Origin: UBA1672 sp965263215
Lineage (GTDB): Bacteria > Pseudomonadota > Alphaproteobacteria > Micavibrionales > Micavibrionaceae
DNA: 64,000 nucleotides
Assembly: GCA_965263215.1 (NCBI GenBank)
Contig: OZ253663.1
Span: 1,364,001 to 1,428,000 of the forward strand
Reading direction: 5' to 3'
The first letter of the stretch is position 1; each line of letters opens with the position of its first letter. The translations under genes were made by a program, and so were the position numbers. The notes below the pieces were generated by a model that saw nothing but the letters and a program-made list of their open reading frames with translations, had not been told where the DNA came from and ran no database searches. This document shows positions 43,688 to 53,668 of the stretch, one piece after another.

Positions 43688-44980
43688 ATGGCAAAACCTT
43701 TTCGCATTGGTATAGCAGGACTTGGAACCGTTGGTACGGGCGTTGTTAAAATATTGACTGAGAATTCTGATCTCGTGAATATGAGAGCAGGGCGCGAAAT
43801 TCAAATTGCTGCAGTGTCTGCACGCAGCAAAGATAAAGATCGCGGCATTGATCTTAGTGCGTATGATTGGGTTGATCAGCCCGAAGGCATTGCATCTTAT
43901 GATGATCTTGATGCCGTTATTGAATTGATCGGTGGTTCTGAGGGCGTTGCAGCAGATATTGTGCGCACATCTTTGGGTAATAAACGCCATGTTGTAACCG
44001 CGAATAAGGCCCTCGTTGCGTTGCATGGCTATGATCTTGCGCAACAGGCGGAAGGCAATGATGTATCTTTGATGTATGAAGCCGCCGTTGCAGGCGGTAT
44101 TCCGATTATTAAGTCCATGCGTGAAGGCTTGGCCGCGAATAACATAAATGCCGTGTATGGTATTTTGAACGGTACGTGTAATTATATCTTGACGATTATG
44201 CGCGAAACAGGCCGCGATTTTGCCGATGTGCTGCAAGAGGCACAAGATCATGGATATGCGGAAGCTGATCCGACGTTTGATATTGAGGGTATAGATGCTG
44301 CACATAAATTGTGCATTTTGACGTCTATTGCGTTTGGCGTTAAGCCCGATTTTGAGGCGCTTCAAATACGCGGTATCACACAAATCAATGCAACAGATAT
44401 CGCATACGCAACTGAGTTTGGATATCGTATTAAATTACTGGGTATCGCGCGCAGAGTGGACGGTGAAATCATGCAGGTATTAGAGCCTTGCCTTGTGCCG
44501 ATCCAATCACCAATGGGCATCGTTGATGATGTTTATAATGCAGTGTATGCGGAAGGTGACTTCGTGGAAACACCGTTATTGACCGGTAAAGGCGCAGGCG
44601 AAGGGCCAACGGCATCTTCTGTTGTTTCGGACATCATAGACCTTGCGCGTGGGTTTAAAGTACCGACATTTGGTATCCCTGTAGGTGATCTTAAGGATGC
44701 TAATTGGATTGATTTGGGTGATACAACGGCACGTTATTACCTGCGTTTGGCAGTTTTGGATCAACCCGGTGTTATCGCGGATATTGCGTCTATTTTGAAA
44801 GATCAGAACATCTCAATCGAAGGTATGGTTCAACGCGGGCGTGACCCGGGGCAGACCGTTCCAATCGTTTTAACGTTACATGAAGCGCGTCATGAAAATA
44901 TGACAAATGCAGTGTCTCAAATAGAATCGTTGGGTGCATGTAAGGAAAAACCTTGTCTCATGCGTATTGAAGAGATATAG
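43688..44980 (+). CDS. hom: Homoserine dehydrogenase
   Basis: Reduces aspartate semialdehyde to homoserine on the way to threonine and methionine. 430 residues: Rossmann start GIAGLGTVGTGVVKIL, VTANKALVALHG, EAAVAGGIPIIKSMREGL, NGTCNYILTIM..G, and a C-terminal ACT domain (about 355-425, LDQPGVIADIASILKDQNI). In the hom-glpX-recJ order typical of alphaproteobacteria. Confidence 0.96.
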   Translation: MAKPFRIGIAGLGTVGTGVVKILTENSDLVNMRAGREIQIAAVSARSKDKDRGIDLSAYDWVDQPEGIASYDDLDAVIELIGGSEGVAADIVRTSLGNKRHVVTANKALVALHGYDLAQQAEGNDVSLMYEAAVAGGIPIIKSMREGLAANNINAVYGILNGTCNYILTIMRETGRDFADVLQEAQDHGYAEADPTFDIEGIDAAHKLCILTSIAFGVKPDFEALQIRGITQINATDIAYATEFGYRIKLLGIARRVDGEIMQVLEPCLVPIQSPMGIVDDVYNAVYAEGDFVETPLLTGKGAGEGPTASSVVSDIIDLARGFKVPTFGIPVGDLKDANWIDLGDTTARYYLRLAVLDQPGVIADIASILKDQNISIEGMVQRGRDPGQTVPIVLTLHEARHENMTNAVSQIESLGACKEKPCLMRIEEI

Positions 44981-45010
44981 GATAGGGCGTATTAAGAACA
45001 GGAAAGACCA

Positions 45011-46030
45011 ATGACACAAGCACAGGCAAATAATATGACAGATGCAAATCAAGCAGAACTTATGGATCGTAACCTCGCGTTAGAGCTTGCGCGTGTAACT
45101 GAGGCGGCGGCATTGGCGGCATCAAAGCTCGTTGGGCGTGGTGATAAAGTTGCGGCTGATCAGGTCGCTGTTGATGCTATGCGTCACGCACTGAACTCGC
45201 TTCATATTCAAGGGCGCGTTGTCATTGGTGAAGGTGAACGTGATGAAGCGCCGATGCTATACATTGGTGAAGAAGTTGGTGATGGCAAAGGCCCGCGCGT
45301 TGATATCGCGCTTGACCCACTTGAAGGTACAGACATTACGGCGGCTGGTGGCCCTAATGCTTTGGCTGTGGTTGCTATGACCGATGAAGGTGGTTTTTTG
45401 AATGCACCTGATGTTTACATGGATAAAATAGCGGTTGGTCCTTCTGTAGACGCAAGCGTTCTTGATCTGGATGCGCCGATTGGTGATGTTCTGGCCAAAG
45501 TAGCCAAAGAAAAAGGCGGTAGCATAGAAGAATTGATGGTGTGTATTCTTGACCGTCCACGTCATGAGAAATTAATTAGTGATGTGCGTCAAACAGGCGC
45601 GCGTATCAACCTTATCGGTGACGGTGACGTCAGTGCGATTATCGCGACAACTGAAGCCGATACAGGCATTGATCTTTACGTTGGTTCAGGTGGCGCACCG
45701 GAAGGTGTGCTGGCCGCAGCGGCATTGCAGTGTATTGGCGGTGCAATGTTGGGTCGTTTGACCTTCCGTAACGATGACGAGCGCGCCCGCGCTGAACGTT
45801 GGGGTATTACAGACCTTGATGCGATCTATACGACAGATGATCTTGCCAAGGGTGATAATGTTATGTTCGCCGCAACGGGTGTGACTGACGGTGCAATGCT
45901 TCGGGGTGTGCGTCGTTATGCAGGCGGTGCCAAGACATCAACCATTGTTATGCGCTCAAAGTCAGGTACGGTGCGCCGTATCGAAGCCACACATAACTTC
46001 AAGCGCAAAGATTGGATCAAAGCCATATAA
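45011..46030 (+). CDS. glpX: GlpX, class II fructose-1,6-bisphosphatase
   Basis: 339 residues. GRGDKVAADQVAVDAMRHAL, VVIGEGERDEAPMLYIGEEVG, DPLEGTDITAAGG (metal/phosphate loop) and SGGAPEGVLAAAALQCIGGAMLGR match GlpX. Gluconeogenic step to fructose-6-P. 30 bp after hom, 51 bp before recJ. AGGAAAGACC is the SD. Confidence 0.96.
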   Translation: MTQAQANNMTDANQAELMDRNLALELARVTEAAALAASKLVGRGDKVAADQVAVDAMRHALNSLHIQGRVVIGEGERDEAPMLYIGEEVGDGKGPRVDIALDPLEGTDITAAGGPNALAVVAMTDEGGFLNAPDVYMDKIAVGPSVDASVLDLDAPIGDVLAKVAKEKGGSIEELMVCILDRPRHEKLISDVRQTGARINLIGDGDVSAIIATTEADTGIDLYVGSGGAPEGVLAAAALQCIGGAMLGRLTFRNDDERARAERWGITDLDAIYTTDDLAKGDNVMFAATGVTDGAMLRGVRRYAGGAKTSTIVMRSKSGTVRRIEATHNFKRKDWIKAI

Positions 46031-46081
46031 TAGAAGGCTTGATGCTTTCATTGACTTTGCGAATCCGCTACGCTTGTTTTC

Positions 46082-47890
46082 ATGTCAAAAACACTTGTTG
46101 AATCTTCGCTGAATAAAGCGCGTTGGGTAATTCCTGATGCTTCCCTAGATGATATTGATCTTATGATGCAGCGGTACAATGTGCCCGAAGTCGTCGCGCG
46201 ATTATTGTGTCAGCGCGGCGTTACGCTTACCGAAGCCGAGAGCTTCCTAAACCCCACCTTGAAAAACGACTTTCCTGACCCGTTTTCCCTAAAAGGAATG
46301 GGGGATATGGCCGAAGATATCGCCATTGCGATTGAAGATAAGAAGAATTTTGCCATATTCGGGGATTTTGACGTTGATGGTGCAACGTCTTCTGCTGTGC
46401 TCTCTCGATTTTTAAAGGCCGTGGGCATAGACGCGCCAATTTATATCCCTGATCGCCTGAGCGAAGGTTATGGTCCCAATATAGACGCACTCAAGAGCTT
46501 AAAAGAGCAGGGCGCGGACATCCTAATGATGCTTGATTGCGGCACAACCGCGTTTGATGTGGTGAAAGCCGGAACGGATTTAGGCTTGCTGATCGTTATT
46601 CTGGATCATCATGAGGCCGAGGATAAGCTTCCCGAGTGCTGGCATGTAATTAATCCGAAACGCAAAGACGATTCATCTGGCCTGGATATGCTGGCCGCCG
46701 TGGGGGTCACATTCATGGTGTGTGTTGCCATCAATAATCGTCTGCGTGATCGTGGATTTTATGAACAAAACGGAATTGATGAACCGAATTTGAAAGGCTT
46801 AATGGATATTGTGGCGCTTGGCACTGTGTGCGATATGGTGCCGTTAACGGACGTGAACCGTTTATTTGTGCGTTCAGGTTTTGCTGTGCCGGAACATGCC
46901 TTGAATACAGGGATTAAATCATTGATGCACGCCGCGGGGATATCCGCGCCGATTAGTACGTATGATTGCGGGTTCGTTTTAGGGCCACGCATTAACGCCG
47001 GAAGCCGCGTTCATAAGGCTGATTTAGGTGCGCAATTACTCACCAGTGAAGATCCAGAAGACTGTAAGAACATCGCGTGGACGCTCAATGATTGTAACGA
47101 TAAGCGCAAAGCCATCCAGCAAGAGATGGAGGCGCATGCCATAGCGATGGTGGAGGAGCGCGGGATGAAGGATGACCCGTTGATTCTTGTTGGCCATGAG
47201 GATTGGCATCCGGGGCTCAGTGGTCTTGTTGCGGGGCGTTTGAAGGAGAAATACAAGAAACCTGCCTGTGTTGTGACCTATGCGCATGATCTGTCAGGCA
47301 AGAAGGAGGGGCGCGGTTCTGGTCGTTCTATTCCGGGGATTCATATCGCACAGGCCTTTATTGACGCACGTGGAGCGGATATCCTTGTAAAGGGAGGCGG
47401 GCACGCCATGGCAGGTGGTTTTACGGTTGATCCTGATAAGGTCGAGGCTCTGCGCACTTTTCTGTGCGAGCATATTCGAAAGCAAATGGAGAATACCGAT
47501 ACCAATGTTGAAACTGTCATTGATGCCGTTCTGACGACGCGCGGTATAACGACCAATTTAGTGGAAGTCTTGCAAAATAATGTCGGGCCGTTCGGTCAGG
47601 AACAGCCAGAGCCAGTGTTCATGTTAGAGAATGTGCGCATTCACAAGGCGGATATTCTGGGGCAGAGTCATATTCGGGTCATGGTTAGTGACTGGGAGGG
47701 TGGCAGCCGTATCAAGGCAATGGCTTTCCGCAGCGTTGACACGCCCCTTGGCGATGCGCTGCTTAAAAGCGGTTCACATGCGTATCACATTCTGGGGCAG
47801 CTCAAAATCAATGAATGGCAAGGGCGAAAGTCTGCGGAAATGCACATTATTGACGTAGCTTTTGCATCGGAAGAGCGTGCAGTCGCTTAA
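46082..47890 (+). CDS. recJ: RecJ, single-stranded-DNA-specific 5'-3' exonuclease
   Basis: 602 residues. DHH phosphoesterase motifs: FGDFDVDGATSSAVL, MLDCGTTAF, VILDHHEAEDKLPECW, and the DHHA1 domain (GLVAGRLKEKYKKPACV, VKGGGHAMAGGFTVD) followed by an OB domain. Functions in RecFOR repair and mismatch repair. SD weak. The third member of the conserved hom-glpX-recJ set. Confidence 0.95.
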   Translation: MSKTLVESSLNKARWVIPDASLDDIDLMMQRYNVPEVVARLLCQRGVTLTEAESFLNPTLKNDFPDPFSLKGMGDMAEDIAIAIEDKKNFAIFGDFDVDGATSSAVLSRFLKAVGIDAPIYIPDRLSEGYGPNIDALKSLKEQGADILMMLDCGTTAFDVVKAGTDLGLLIVILDHHEAEDKLPECWHVINPKRKDDSSGLDMLAAVGVTFMVCVAINNRLRDRGFYEQNGIDEPNLKGLMDIVALGTVCDMVPLTDVNRLFVRSGFAVPEHALNTGIKSLMHAAGISAPISTYDCGFVLGPRINAGSRVHKADLGAQLLTSEDPEDCKNIAWTLNDCNDKRKAIQQEMEAHAIAMVEERGMKDDPLILVGHEDWHPGLSGLVAGRLKEKYKKPACVVTYAHDLSGKKEGRGSGRSIPGIHIAQAFIDARGADILVKGGGHAMAGGFTVDPDKVEALRTFLCEHIRKQMENTDTNVETVIDAVLTTRGITTNLVEVLQNNVGPFGQEQPEPVFMLENVRIHKADILGQSHIRVMVSDWEGGSRIKAMAFRSVDTPLGDALLKSGSHAYHILGQLKINEWQGRKSAEMHIIDVAFASEERAVA

Positions 47891-47990
47891 AACCCCTTTC
47901 GGGTTGTGCTATTGTATAACATTACACTTTACTTTTATGTAAGCTTATCGTTATAAAGTCACATTCGTGAAGTGTTGAGGGAATGCAGGG

Positions 47991-48449
47991 ATGCAGATGA
48001 AACGTTTACAAGGAATAATGTCGTGGTTTGTGGTTTTATCAGAGATGAGCCATGTGTTTTGCTGTGTTTTGCCTAGTATTTTCAGCATCTTAACCGTTTT
48101 GATCGGTATGGGTGTTTTGGGTGCAATGCCTTTTGGTTTGAATGGCGCACATGATATGCTTCATGATTGGGAAGTTCCTATTATTATCACATCTGCAGTA
48201 ATTTTAGCGTTGGGGTGGAGTCTTCAAATCATCAGTAAGCGCATAGATTGCCATGATACTGGTTGTGGTCATGGTCCGTGTGAGCCGAAAAAGAAAAAAA
48301 CAGACCGTATTTTAAGAATCGCTACGTTTCTGTTTTTAATTAACGTGACAATTTACACGTTCGTGCATATTCCACAAATGCAAAATGCACAAACAGCAAT
48401 ATCCGATCATGCAGACCATGATGACCACGATCATCATCACGATCACTGA
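47991..48449 (+). CDS. Small MerC-like membrane protein with His-rich tail
   Basis: 152 residues. Three to four membrane segments (about 10-45, 60-80, 108-128). The first contains HVFCCVLPSIFS, a vicinal Cys pair followed by Pro as in MerC/MerT mercury importers. A cytosolic or periplasmic loop has CHDTGCGHGPC and the C-terminus is DHADHDDHDHHHDH. The Cys and His content points to soft-metal or transition-metal handling; substrate unknown. GAGGG (47977-47981) is the SD. Isolated, next to the convergent hisI. Confidence 0.7.
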   Translation: MQMKRLQGIMSWFVVLSEMSHVFCCVLPSIFSILTVLIGMGVLGAMPFGLNGAHDMLHDWEVPIIITSAVILALGWSLQIISKRIDCHDTGCGHGPCEPKKKKTDRILRIATFLFLINVTIYTFVHIPQMQNAQTAISDHADHDDHDHHHDH

Positions 48450-48455
48450 TAGTGG

Positions 48456-48878
48456 CTATTTATATACATCTTTTGGATCAAAAAGTTTTTCATCCTCGAT
48501 AAAATTCATTTTCGTCTCTGGATTAACTTTAGGATCAGTTTGTATCTTTCTGTAAAAGCATGATTTTCTGCCTGTGTGGCATGCGCCTGATTTTGATTCA
48601 ACTTTTATCCAAATACAATCCTGATCGCAATCCGTGCGCATTTCTACGATTTTCTGTATATGGCCGCTGGTTGCGCCTTTGTGCCACAGCGATTGACGGC
48701 TACGTGACCAGTAATGTGCTTCGCCAGTTTCTATGGATTTTGATAATGCTTCTTCGTTCATGAAGGCAAACATTAAAACATCACCTGTTTCCGCGCATGT
48801 TGTTACGCATGGGATTAAGCCATCTTTATCGAATGTTGGTGTCAGGATTAAACCTTCTTCTTTTTCTTTTTTATCCAT
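48456..48878 (-). CDS. hisI: HisI, phosphoribosyl-AMP cyclohydrolase
   Basis: Histidine synthesis step 3. 140 residues: EALSKSIETGEAHYWSRSRQSLWHKGATSGHIQKI and the zinc-binding DCDQDCIWIKV and GACHTGRKSCFYR cysteines are exactly the HisI pattern. Monofunctional (no HisE fusion). The start shares one base with the gshB stop (TAATG), so the two are coupled, an unusual partner. Confidence 0.96.
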   Translation of the reverse strand: MDKKEKEEGLILTPTFDKDGLIPCVTTCAETGDVLMFAFMNEEALSKSIETGEAHYWSRSRQSLWHKGATSGHIQKIVEMRTDCDQDCIWIKVESKSGACHTGRKSCFYRKIQTDPKVNPETKMNFIEDEKLFDPKDVYK

Positions 48879-49834
48879 TATCCAAACTTCTCTTTGTATT
48901 TTCTTTCAAAGGCGTCCCACAAGTCGACTTCTAATGTTGTTCCATCAAGCCCGTTGATAAATGTCAGTCCGCCTGCAGACGTAACATTTATTTCTGTCAA
49001 ATAATCACCAATGACATCAATGCCGGTAAAAACAAGATCACGTTCTTGTAAAATGGGTTTTAATCGCGCGCATATTTCCAGCTCTCTGTCATTTAATGTT
49101 GTTTTGTGGTGTGCCGCGCCCGCTGACGTATTTGCGCGGGCTTCGTTTTTAGCGGGAACACGTAAAACAGCTCCCGCGGGCTCTCCGTCAATCAGGATGA
49201 TACGTTTATCACCTTTACGCGCTTCAGGGATGTATTTCTGGGCGATAATGGGCTCTTTATAAAACATCTCAAACATTTCTAATAAGGTGCTGAGGTTAAA
49301 GCTGTTTTCGTCAACATGATATATTTGTTCACCACCCTTACTGTAAAGCGGTTTGAGAATAATATTGCCGTATTTTTCATAGAATTCGAGCAATGCCTTT
49401 TTATCCGCAGTAATCAACGTCGCGGGTGCTAAATCTGCGAAATGCGTAACTAAGAGTTTTTCCGGCGCATTGCGAACCTCTACGGGATCGTTCAAAACAA
49501 GCGTATGGCCTTTTAAATGCTCTAGAATGTGCGTGGCCGTGATATAGCTCATATCGAACGGTGGGTCTTGGCGCATTAGAACGATATCAATATCATCCTT
49601 CAGATTTATGATTTCTTCTTCTCCAAGCACATAGCGCGCATTCTCATCACGGCTGAACTTTACGCTGTGCGCTCTGGCGCTGACTTGACCATCTTCCAAC
49701 CGAAGCATGGGTGGGGTGTAATAATATAGGCTATGGCCGCGCTTTTGTGCCTCTAGCCCAAGCGCATATGTGTTATCTTTATGATAGAGGAGATCTTCGA
49801 CAGGATCCATCTGGAGGGCGACTTTTAAGGACAT
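48878..49834 (-). CDS. gshB: GshB, glutathione synthetase
   Basis: ATP-grasp enzyme adding glycine to gamma-glutamylcysteine. 318 residues: MSLKVALQMDPVEDLLYHKDNT start, VLMRQDPPFDMSYITATHILE, DPVEVRNAPEKL, LKPLYSKGGEQIYHV (the ATP-grasp Lys/Gly loop), IDGEPAGAVLRVPAKNEARAN and LTEINVTSAGG. The open frame extends 17 codons upstream of ATG 49834 but that overlaps the divergent region; GTGAGTCTC is the SD. Coupled to hisI. Confidence 0.95.
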   Translation of the reverse strand: MSLKVALQMDPVEDLLYHKDNTYALGLEAQKRGHSLYYYTPPMLRLEDGQVSARAHSVKFSRDENARYVLGEEEIINLKDDIDIVLMRQDPPFDMSYITATHILEHLKGHTLVLNDPVEVRNAPEKLLVTHFADLAPATLITADKKALLEFYEKYGNIILKPLYSKGGEQIYHVDENSFNLSTLLEMFEMFYKEPIIAQKYIPEARKGDKRIILIDGEPAGAVLRVPAKNEARANTSAGAAHHKTTLNDRELEICARLKPILQERDLVFTGIDVIGDYLTEINVTSAGGLTFINGLDGTTLEVDLWDAFERKYKEKFG

Positions 49835-49916
49835 GAGACTCACTTTTGTTTGCTTTTCTTTGGTTTTTATAATAGCTCTAGTCACGAAAGAAAATAAAGA
49901 GAATGATTGTATCTGT

Positions 49917-51221
49917 ATGAAATTTGAGGATTTGGGATTAAGCGCGCCGATTTTGAAGGCTATTGATGAATGCGGCTACGATACGCCCACACCAATTCAG
50001 GAAAAGGCAATTCCGAATATTCTAATGGCACGTGATGTTGTTGGTCTTGCGCAAACAGGAACGGGTAAAACAGCTGGCTTTACCTTACCGATGATTGAGA
50101 TTTTAGAAGGCGGGCGCGCAAAGGCACGCATGCCCCGCTCTTTAATTTTGTCACCCACGCGTGAATTGGCCGCGCAGATTGCAGAAAATTTCGACACCTA
50201 TGGTAAATATTGCAAGCTTTCCAAGGCGTTATTGATCGGTGGATCATCCATGGGTGATCAAATTAAAATACTAGATCGTGGCGCAGATGTTTTGATTGCG
50301 ACTCCCGGTCGTTTAATTGATTTATTTGAGCGCGGCAATATCCTTTTGACTGATATTAAAATTCTTGTGATCGACGAAGCAGACCGCATGCTTGATATGG
50401 GCTTCATTCCCGATATTGAAAAGATATGCGCGCTTTTGCCGCCTTTGCGCCAAACGTTATTGTTTTCCGCGACGATGGCGCCGGAGATCAAGCATCTTAC
50501 GAAGCAGTTTTTGAGTAACCCCAAGGAAGTCGCTGTAACGCCCGCCGCGTCTGCTGCTGTAACAGTTGAGCAGTTTCAGGTAAAAGTTAGTCCTAAGGGT
50601 AAAAATGGTGTGCTGGCCAAGCTTATTGAATCTGAAAAGGTTCAAAATGCATTTATTTTCTGTAACAGAAAGCGTGATGTTGATTCTGTTAGTAAGTGGC
50701 TGAAGAATAAAGGGTTTGAAGCACAAGCCTTGCATGGTGATATGGCGCAATCACATCGTACAGAGACGTTAGAGAAGTTTAAAGGCGGCAATATTAGATT
50801 GTTGGTCTGTAGCGATGTGGCAGGACGCGGTATCGACGTTGATAATGTGTCTCACGTTTTTAATTATGATGTGCCTGTAAATCCTGATGATTATGTTCAC
50901 CGTATTGGCCGTACAGGGCGCGCGGGGCAAAGCGGCCGTGCATGGATGTTCGTGACGAAATATGACGATAAGCAACTGACAGCTGTTGAAAAGCGCATTG
51001 GCAAAGCCGTTGATGTGGCCGAAGTGGATGGGCAGAAATCACAGGATGATGGTAAGAAAAAAGATGCGCCATCTCGTGCGCAGCCGGCAAAGCCAGATTC
51101 TAAGCCTAATCATAAAAAACAGACATCTAAGCCTAAGGCACAAAGCAAAGCGCCAAAAGAAGAAAAATCAAATAATAGCAATGGCTTCGGCGATGAAGTT
51201 CCGGCCTTTTTTAAAAATTAA
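49917..51221 (+). CDS. DEAD-box RNA helicase, RhlE family
   Basis: 434 residues. Motifs Q (TPTPIQEKAIP), I (AQTGTGKT), Ia/GG, DEAD in VIDEADRMLDMGFI, SAT in LLFSATMAPEI, and C-terminal HRIGRTGRAG. Followed by a basic, Lys/Pro/Ser-rich tail of about 65 residues for RNA binding. RhlE-type by the DMGF and general pattern; DbpA and CsdA are less likely. Start ATG 49917 is family-consistent; AAAGAG lies about 14 nt upstream. Confidence 0.93.
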   Translation: MKFEDLGLSAPILKAIDECGYDTPTPIQEKAIPNILMARDVVGLAQTGTGKTAGFTLPMIEILEGGRAKARMPRSLILSPTRELAAQIAENFDTYGKYCKLSKALLIGGSSMGDQIKILDRGADVLIATPGRLIDLFERGNILLTDIKILVIDEADRMLDMGFIPDIEKICALLPPLRQTLLFSATMAPEIKHLTKQFLSNPKEVAVTPAASAAVTVEQFQVKVSPKGKNGVLAKLIESEKVQNAFIFCNRKRDVDSVSKWLKNKGFEAQALHGDMAQSHRTETLEKFKGGNIRLLVCSDVAGRGIDVDNVSHVFNYDVPVNPDDYVHRIGRTGRAGQSGRAWMFVTKYDDKQLTAVEKRIGKAVDVAEVDGQKSQDDGKKKDAPSRAQPAKPDSKPNHKKQTSKPKAQSKAPKEEKSNNSNGFGDEVPAFFKN

Positions 51222-51327
51222 CTTGTGAGTATGTACCTGCCTACCAGACCTTAATTTCTTGACTTTATTGCAATAAACCCCAAAACTACAGGGGTCAGGT
51301 TCTCTGGCGGCAACCCAAAAAGTTCTT

Positions 51328-53580
51328 ATGCTGAAATTCAAACCATTTGTATATTTGTTGTTCGGTAGTGCGTGCGTGTTACCGCATGCTTATTTCGGGT
51401 ATTCGAATAGCGCTTTTGCACAGGATAGTGGCGCAATGGCCGTTTCTGATTCGCCTGTTGATCTGCAGGCTGACAGTTTGGTGCATAGTAAAAGTGGTCA
51501 AAGCGTAACCGCATCCGGAGATGTTGTTCTTAAACAGGATGGCAAAACGGTAAAGGCGGATAAAATCGTTTATAACCTTGGGCAGGATATTGTTGTTGCA
51601 ACAGGTAATGTCGAATTTATTGATGCGAACGGCGATAAACATTACGCAGAACAATTTGAATTTAACAACGCATTAAAGAATGGATTTGTTGAGGGGCTTA
51701 AAACCTTCTTGGTGGATGGTTCGCGCTTTACGGCGTCTAACGGTCGGCAAGTGGCTGGTTCAAAAATTATTATGAAAGATGCGCACTACACCCCGTGTGA
51801 GGTATGTAGCACGGATTCCAACGGTAAGCCTTTGTGGCAAATCCGCGCTTCTGAGGTCGAGCATGATAAAGAAGGTAAGAGGGTAAGCTATCGCAATGCG
51901 CGATTTGAAATAGAAGGTGTGCCTGTTGGTTACTTGCCATATTTTTCTCACCCTGATGGTTCTGTTAAAAGAAAGAGCGGTTTCTTAACGCCGAGCGCAG
52001 GGTATAAAAGTGATTTGGGTGCGTTTATTGAAAATCGCTATTATTGGGATATCGCGCCGGAAAAAGACTTTACCGCAGGTTTAATGTTCTTAACGCGTGA
52101 AACACCTTTGGCAACGGCACAGTGGCGTCAACGTTGGCAAGATGCATCCTTAACGGCGGAAGGTAGCTTCACATACTCGGAACGTACAGATGATGAAGCT
52201 GGCGTAGAGTTTAAACAAGATCGTGAGATGCGCGGTAACTTAAGAGTTGATGGTTTGTGGAACATCAATAATAAATGGCGCAGCGGTGTGAAGGTGGATG
52301 TGGCCACTGATGATCAGTATTTGCGCCAGTATGATTTTGATGATGACAGTGATGACGTTCTTGACAACGAAATCTATCTCGAGCGTTTCTCGGGGCGTAA
52401 TTATGCTGTGGGCCGCGTACTTGCGTTTCAGGATGTGCGTGTGGATGAAATTCGTGACGAAGATCAGCCCAATATTTTGCCTGAGATTGAGGCCAGCTTT
52501 GTGGGCGAACCGGATAGTGTGCCGCTTATCGGCGGTCGATGGAGTGCGGATGCCTCCTTATTAGGGTTGGTGCGAGATAACAATGGTCAGGATGTCAATA
52601 GAGCTCATACAGAGCTTGGATGGCAGCGTAAGTTCATCTCTGATCTTGGTCTTGTTTCTACATTAGACGCGAACGTGCAAGGCAGCCTATATAATATTCA
52701 TGACCGTACGGGAGCGCAGACTAATAACATGATTGAGGCGAATTCTACAGAGACACGTGGGTTTGCTTATCTTAATGCAGCATCCAGTTATCCGTTGGTA
52801 AAGCAGTATGAGAAATCCCAAATGGTTGTTGAGCCGTTGGTCTCTGTAACGCTTGCGCCTGATATTGACACAGATGATATTCCGAACGAGGACAGTCAGG
52901 ATTTGCAGATTGATGCACTCGGTTTATTCGAGGCTGATCGTTTTCCCGGTGTTGATGGTGTAGAAGACCAGTCGCACATGACGTACGGCCTTAGAACAGG
53001 TTTGTATTCGCATGACGGCAGTTATGGTGACTTGTTTATTGGGCAAAGCTATCGTTTTCAAGAAGATGAAAATCCGTTTGATGTGGGATCAGGGCTCAAC
53101 GATCAAAGCTCTGACATTGTTGGTGAGGTAAAGGCCAACTACAAAGGAGATTACACGTTAGATTATCGTTTTCAGCTTGATAATGACAAGTTATCACCGC
53201 AGCGTCATGAGGTTGATGCATATGTAAAGCTTGCTGATTTAACGCTCTCGTCCACATATCTTTTCGCGAAAGCTATTGATGACAGTAATGATGACGAAAC
53301 AAGGGAGCAGATTAACAACGCGGCATCTTATTATATTAATGACAATTGGCGTGTTTACGGTTCTGCAAGGCATGACTTGGGTGATGATCCGGGATTACGT
53401 CAAGCAAACCTTGGTGTTGATTACATTGGGCAATGTATATCTTGGTCTTTGGTTGGTGAGAGAACCTTGACGGATGACGCATCAGGCGACAGTGGTACCG
53501 AAATATTCTTACGTATTGGTTTTAAAAACCTAGGCGAATTTGAAACATCAGGCGTTCAACTTGGCAGTAGCGGAGAATAA
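51328..53580 (+). CDS. lptD: LptD, LPS-assembly outer-membrane protein
   Basis: 750 residues: signal peptide (about 1-31, ending NSAFAQD), periplasmic OstA jellyroll (about 40-150, VTASGDVVLKQDGKTVKADK, then VEFIDANGDKHYAEQ), then the OM beta-barrel domain with FEIEGVPVGYLPYFSHPD, KSGFLTPSAGY and a C-terminal barrel. Cysteines are CEVC near residue 155-158 and one near the C-terminus (GQCISW); E. coli has a CC pair there. LptD places LPS in the outer leaflet with LptE. Lone gene here. Confidence 0.94.
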   Translation: MLKFKPFVYLLFGSACVLPHAYFGYSNSAFAQDSGAMAVSDSPVDLQADSLVHSKSGQSVTASGDVVLKQDGKTVKADKIVYNLGQDIVVATGNVEFIDANGDKHYAEQFEFNNALKNGFVEGLKTFLVDGSRFTASNGRQVAGSKIIMKDAHYTPCEVCSTDSNGKPLWQIRASEVEHDKEGKRVSYRNARFEIEGVPVGYLPYFSHPDGSVKRKSGFLTPSAGYKSDLGAFIENRYYWDIAPEKDFTAGLMFLTRETPLATAQWRQRWQDASLTAEGSFTYSERTDDEAGVEFKQDREMRGNLRVDGLWNINNKWRSGVKVDVATDDQYLRQYDFDDDSDDVLDNEIYLERFSGRNYAVGRVLAFQDVRVDEIRDEDQPNILPEIEASFVGEPDSVPLIGGRWSADASLLGLVRDNNGQDVNRAHTELGWQRKFISDLGLVSTLDANVQGSLYNIHDRTGAQTNNMIEANSTETRGFAYLNAASSYPLVKQYEKSQMVVEPLVSVTLAPDIDTDDIPNEDSQDLQIDALGLFEADRFPGVDGVEDQSHMTYGLRTGLYSHDGSYGDLFIGQSYRFQEDENPFDVGSGLNDQSSDIVGEVKANYKGDYTLDYRFQLDNDKLSPQRHEVDAYVKLADLTLSSTYLFAKAIDDSNDDETREQINNAASYYINDNWRVYGSARHDLGDDPGLRQANLGVDYIGQCISWSLVGERTLTDDASGDSGTEIFLRIGFKNLGEFETSGVQLGSSGE

Positions 53581-53668
53581 CTTTCTCATTGACGGTTTTT
53601 CTTAAACCTAATGTATAGTATGATTTCTCTCTTACGTGAATTTAGCAAATAAATAAAAGGAAATAACC

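Noticed and set aside
47891..47905. AACCC-CTTTC-GGGTT hairpin after recJ
   Set aside because: Five-bp stem with no T run on the coding strand; too weak to call a terminator.
51278..51297. CCCC..GGGG hairpin just before lptD as a regulatory leader
   Set aside because: Five-bp stem of low stability with no known regulator; a real leader cannot be supported.
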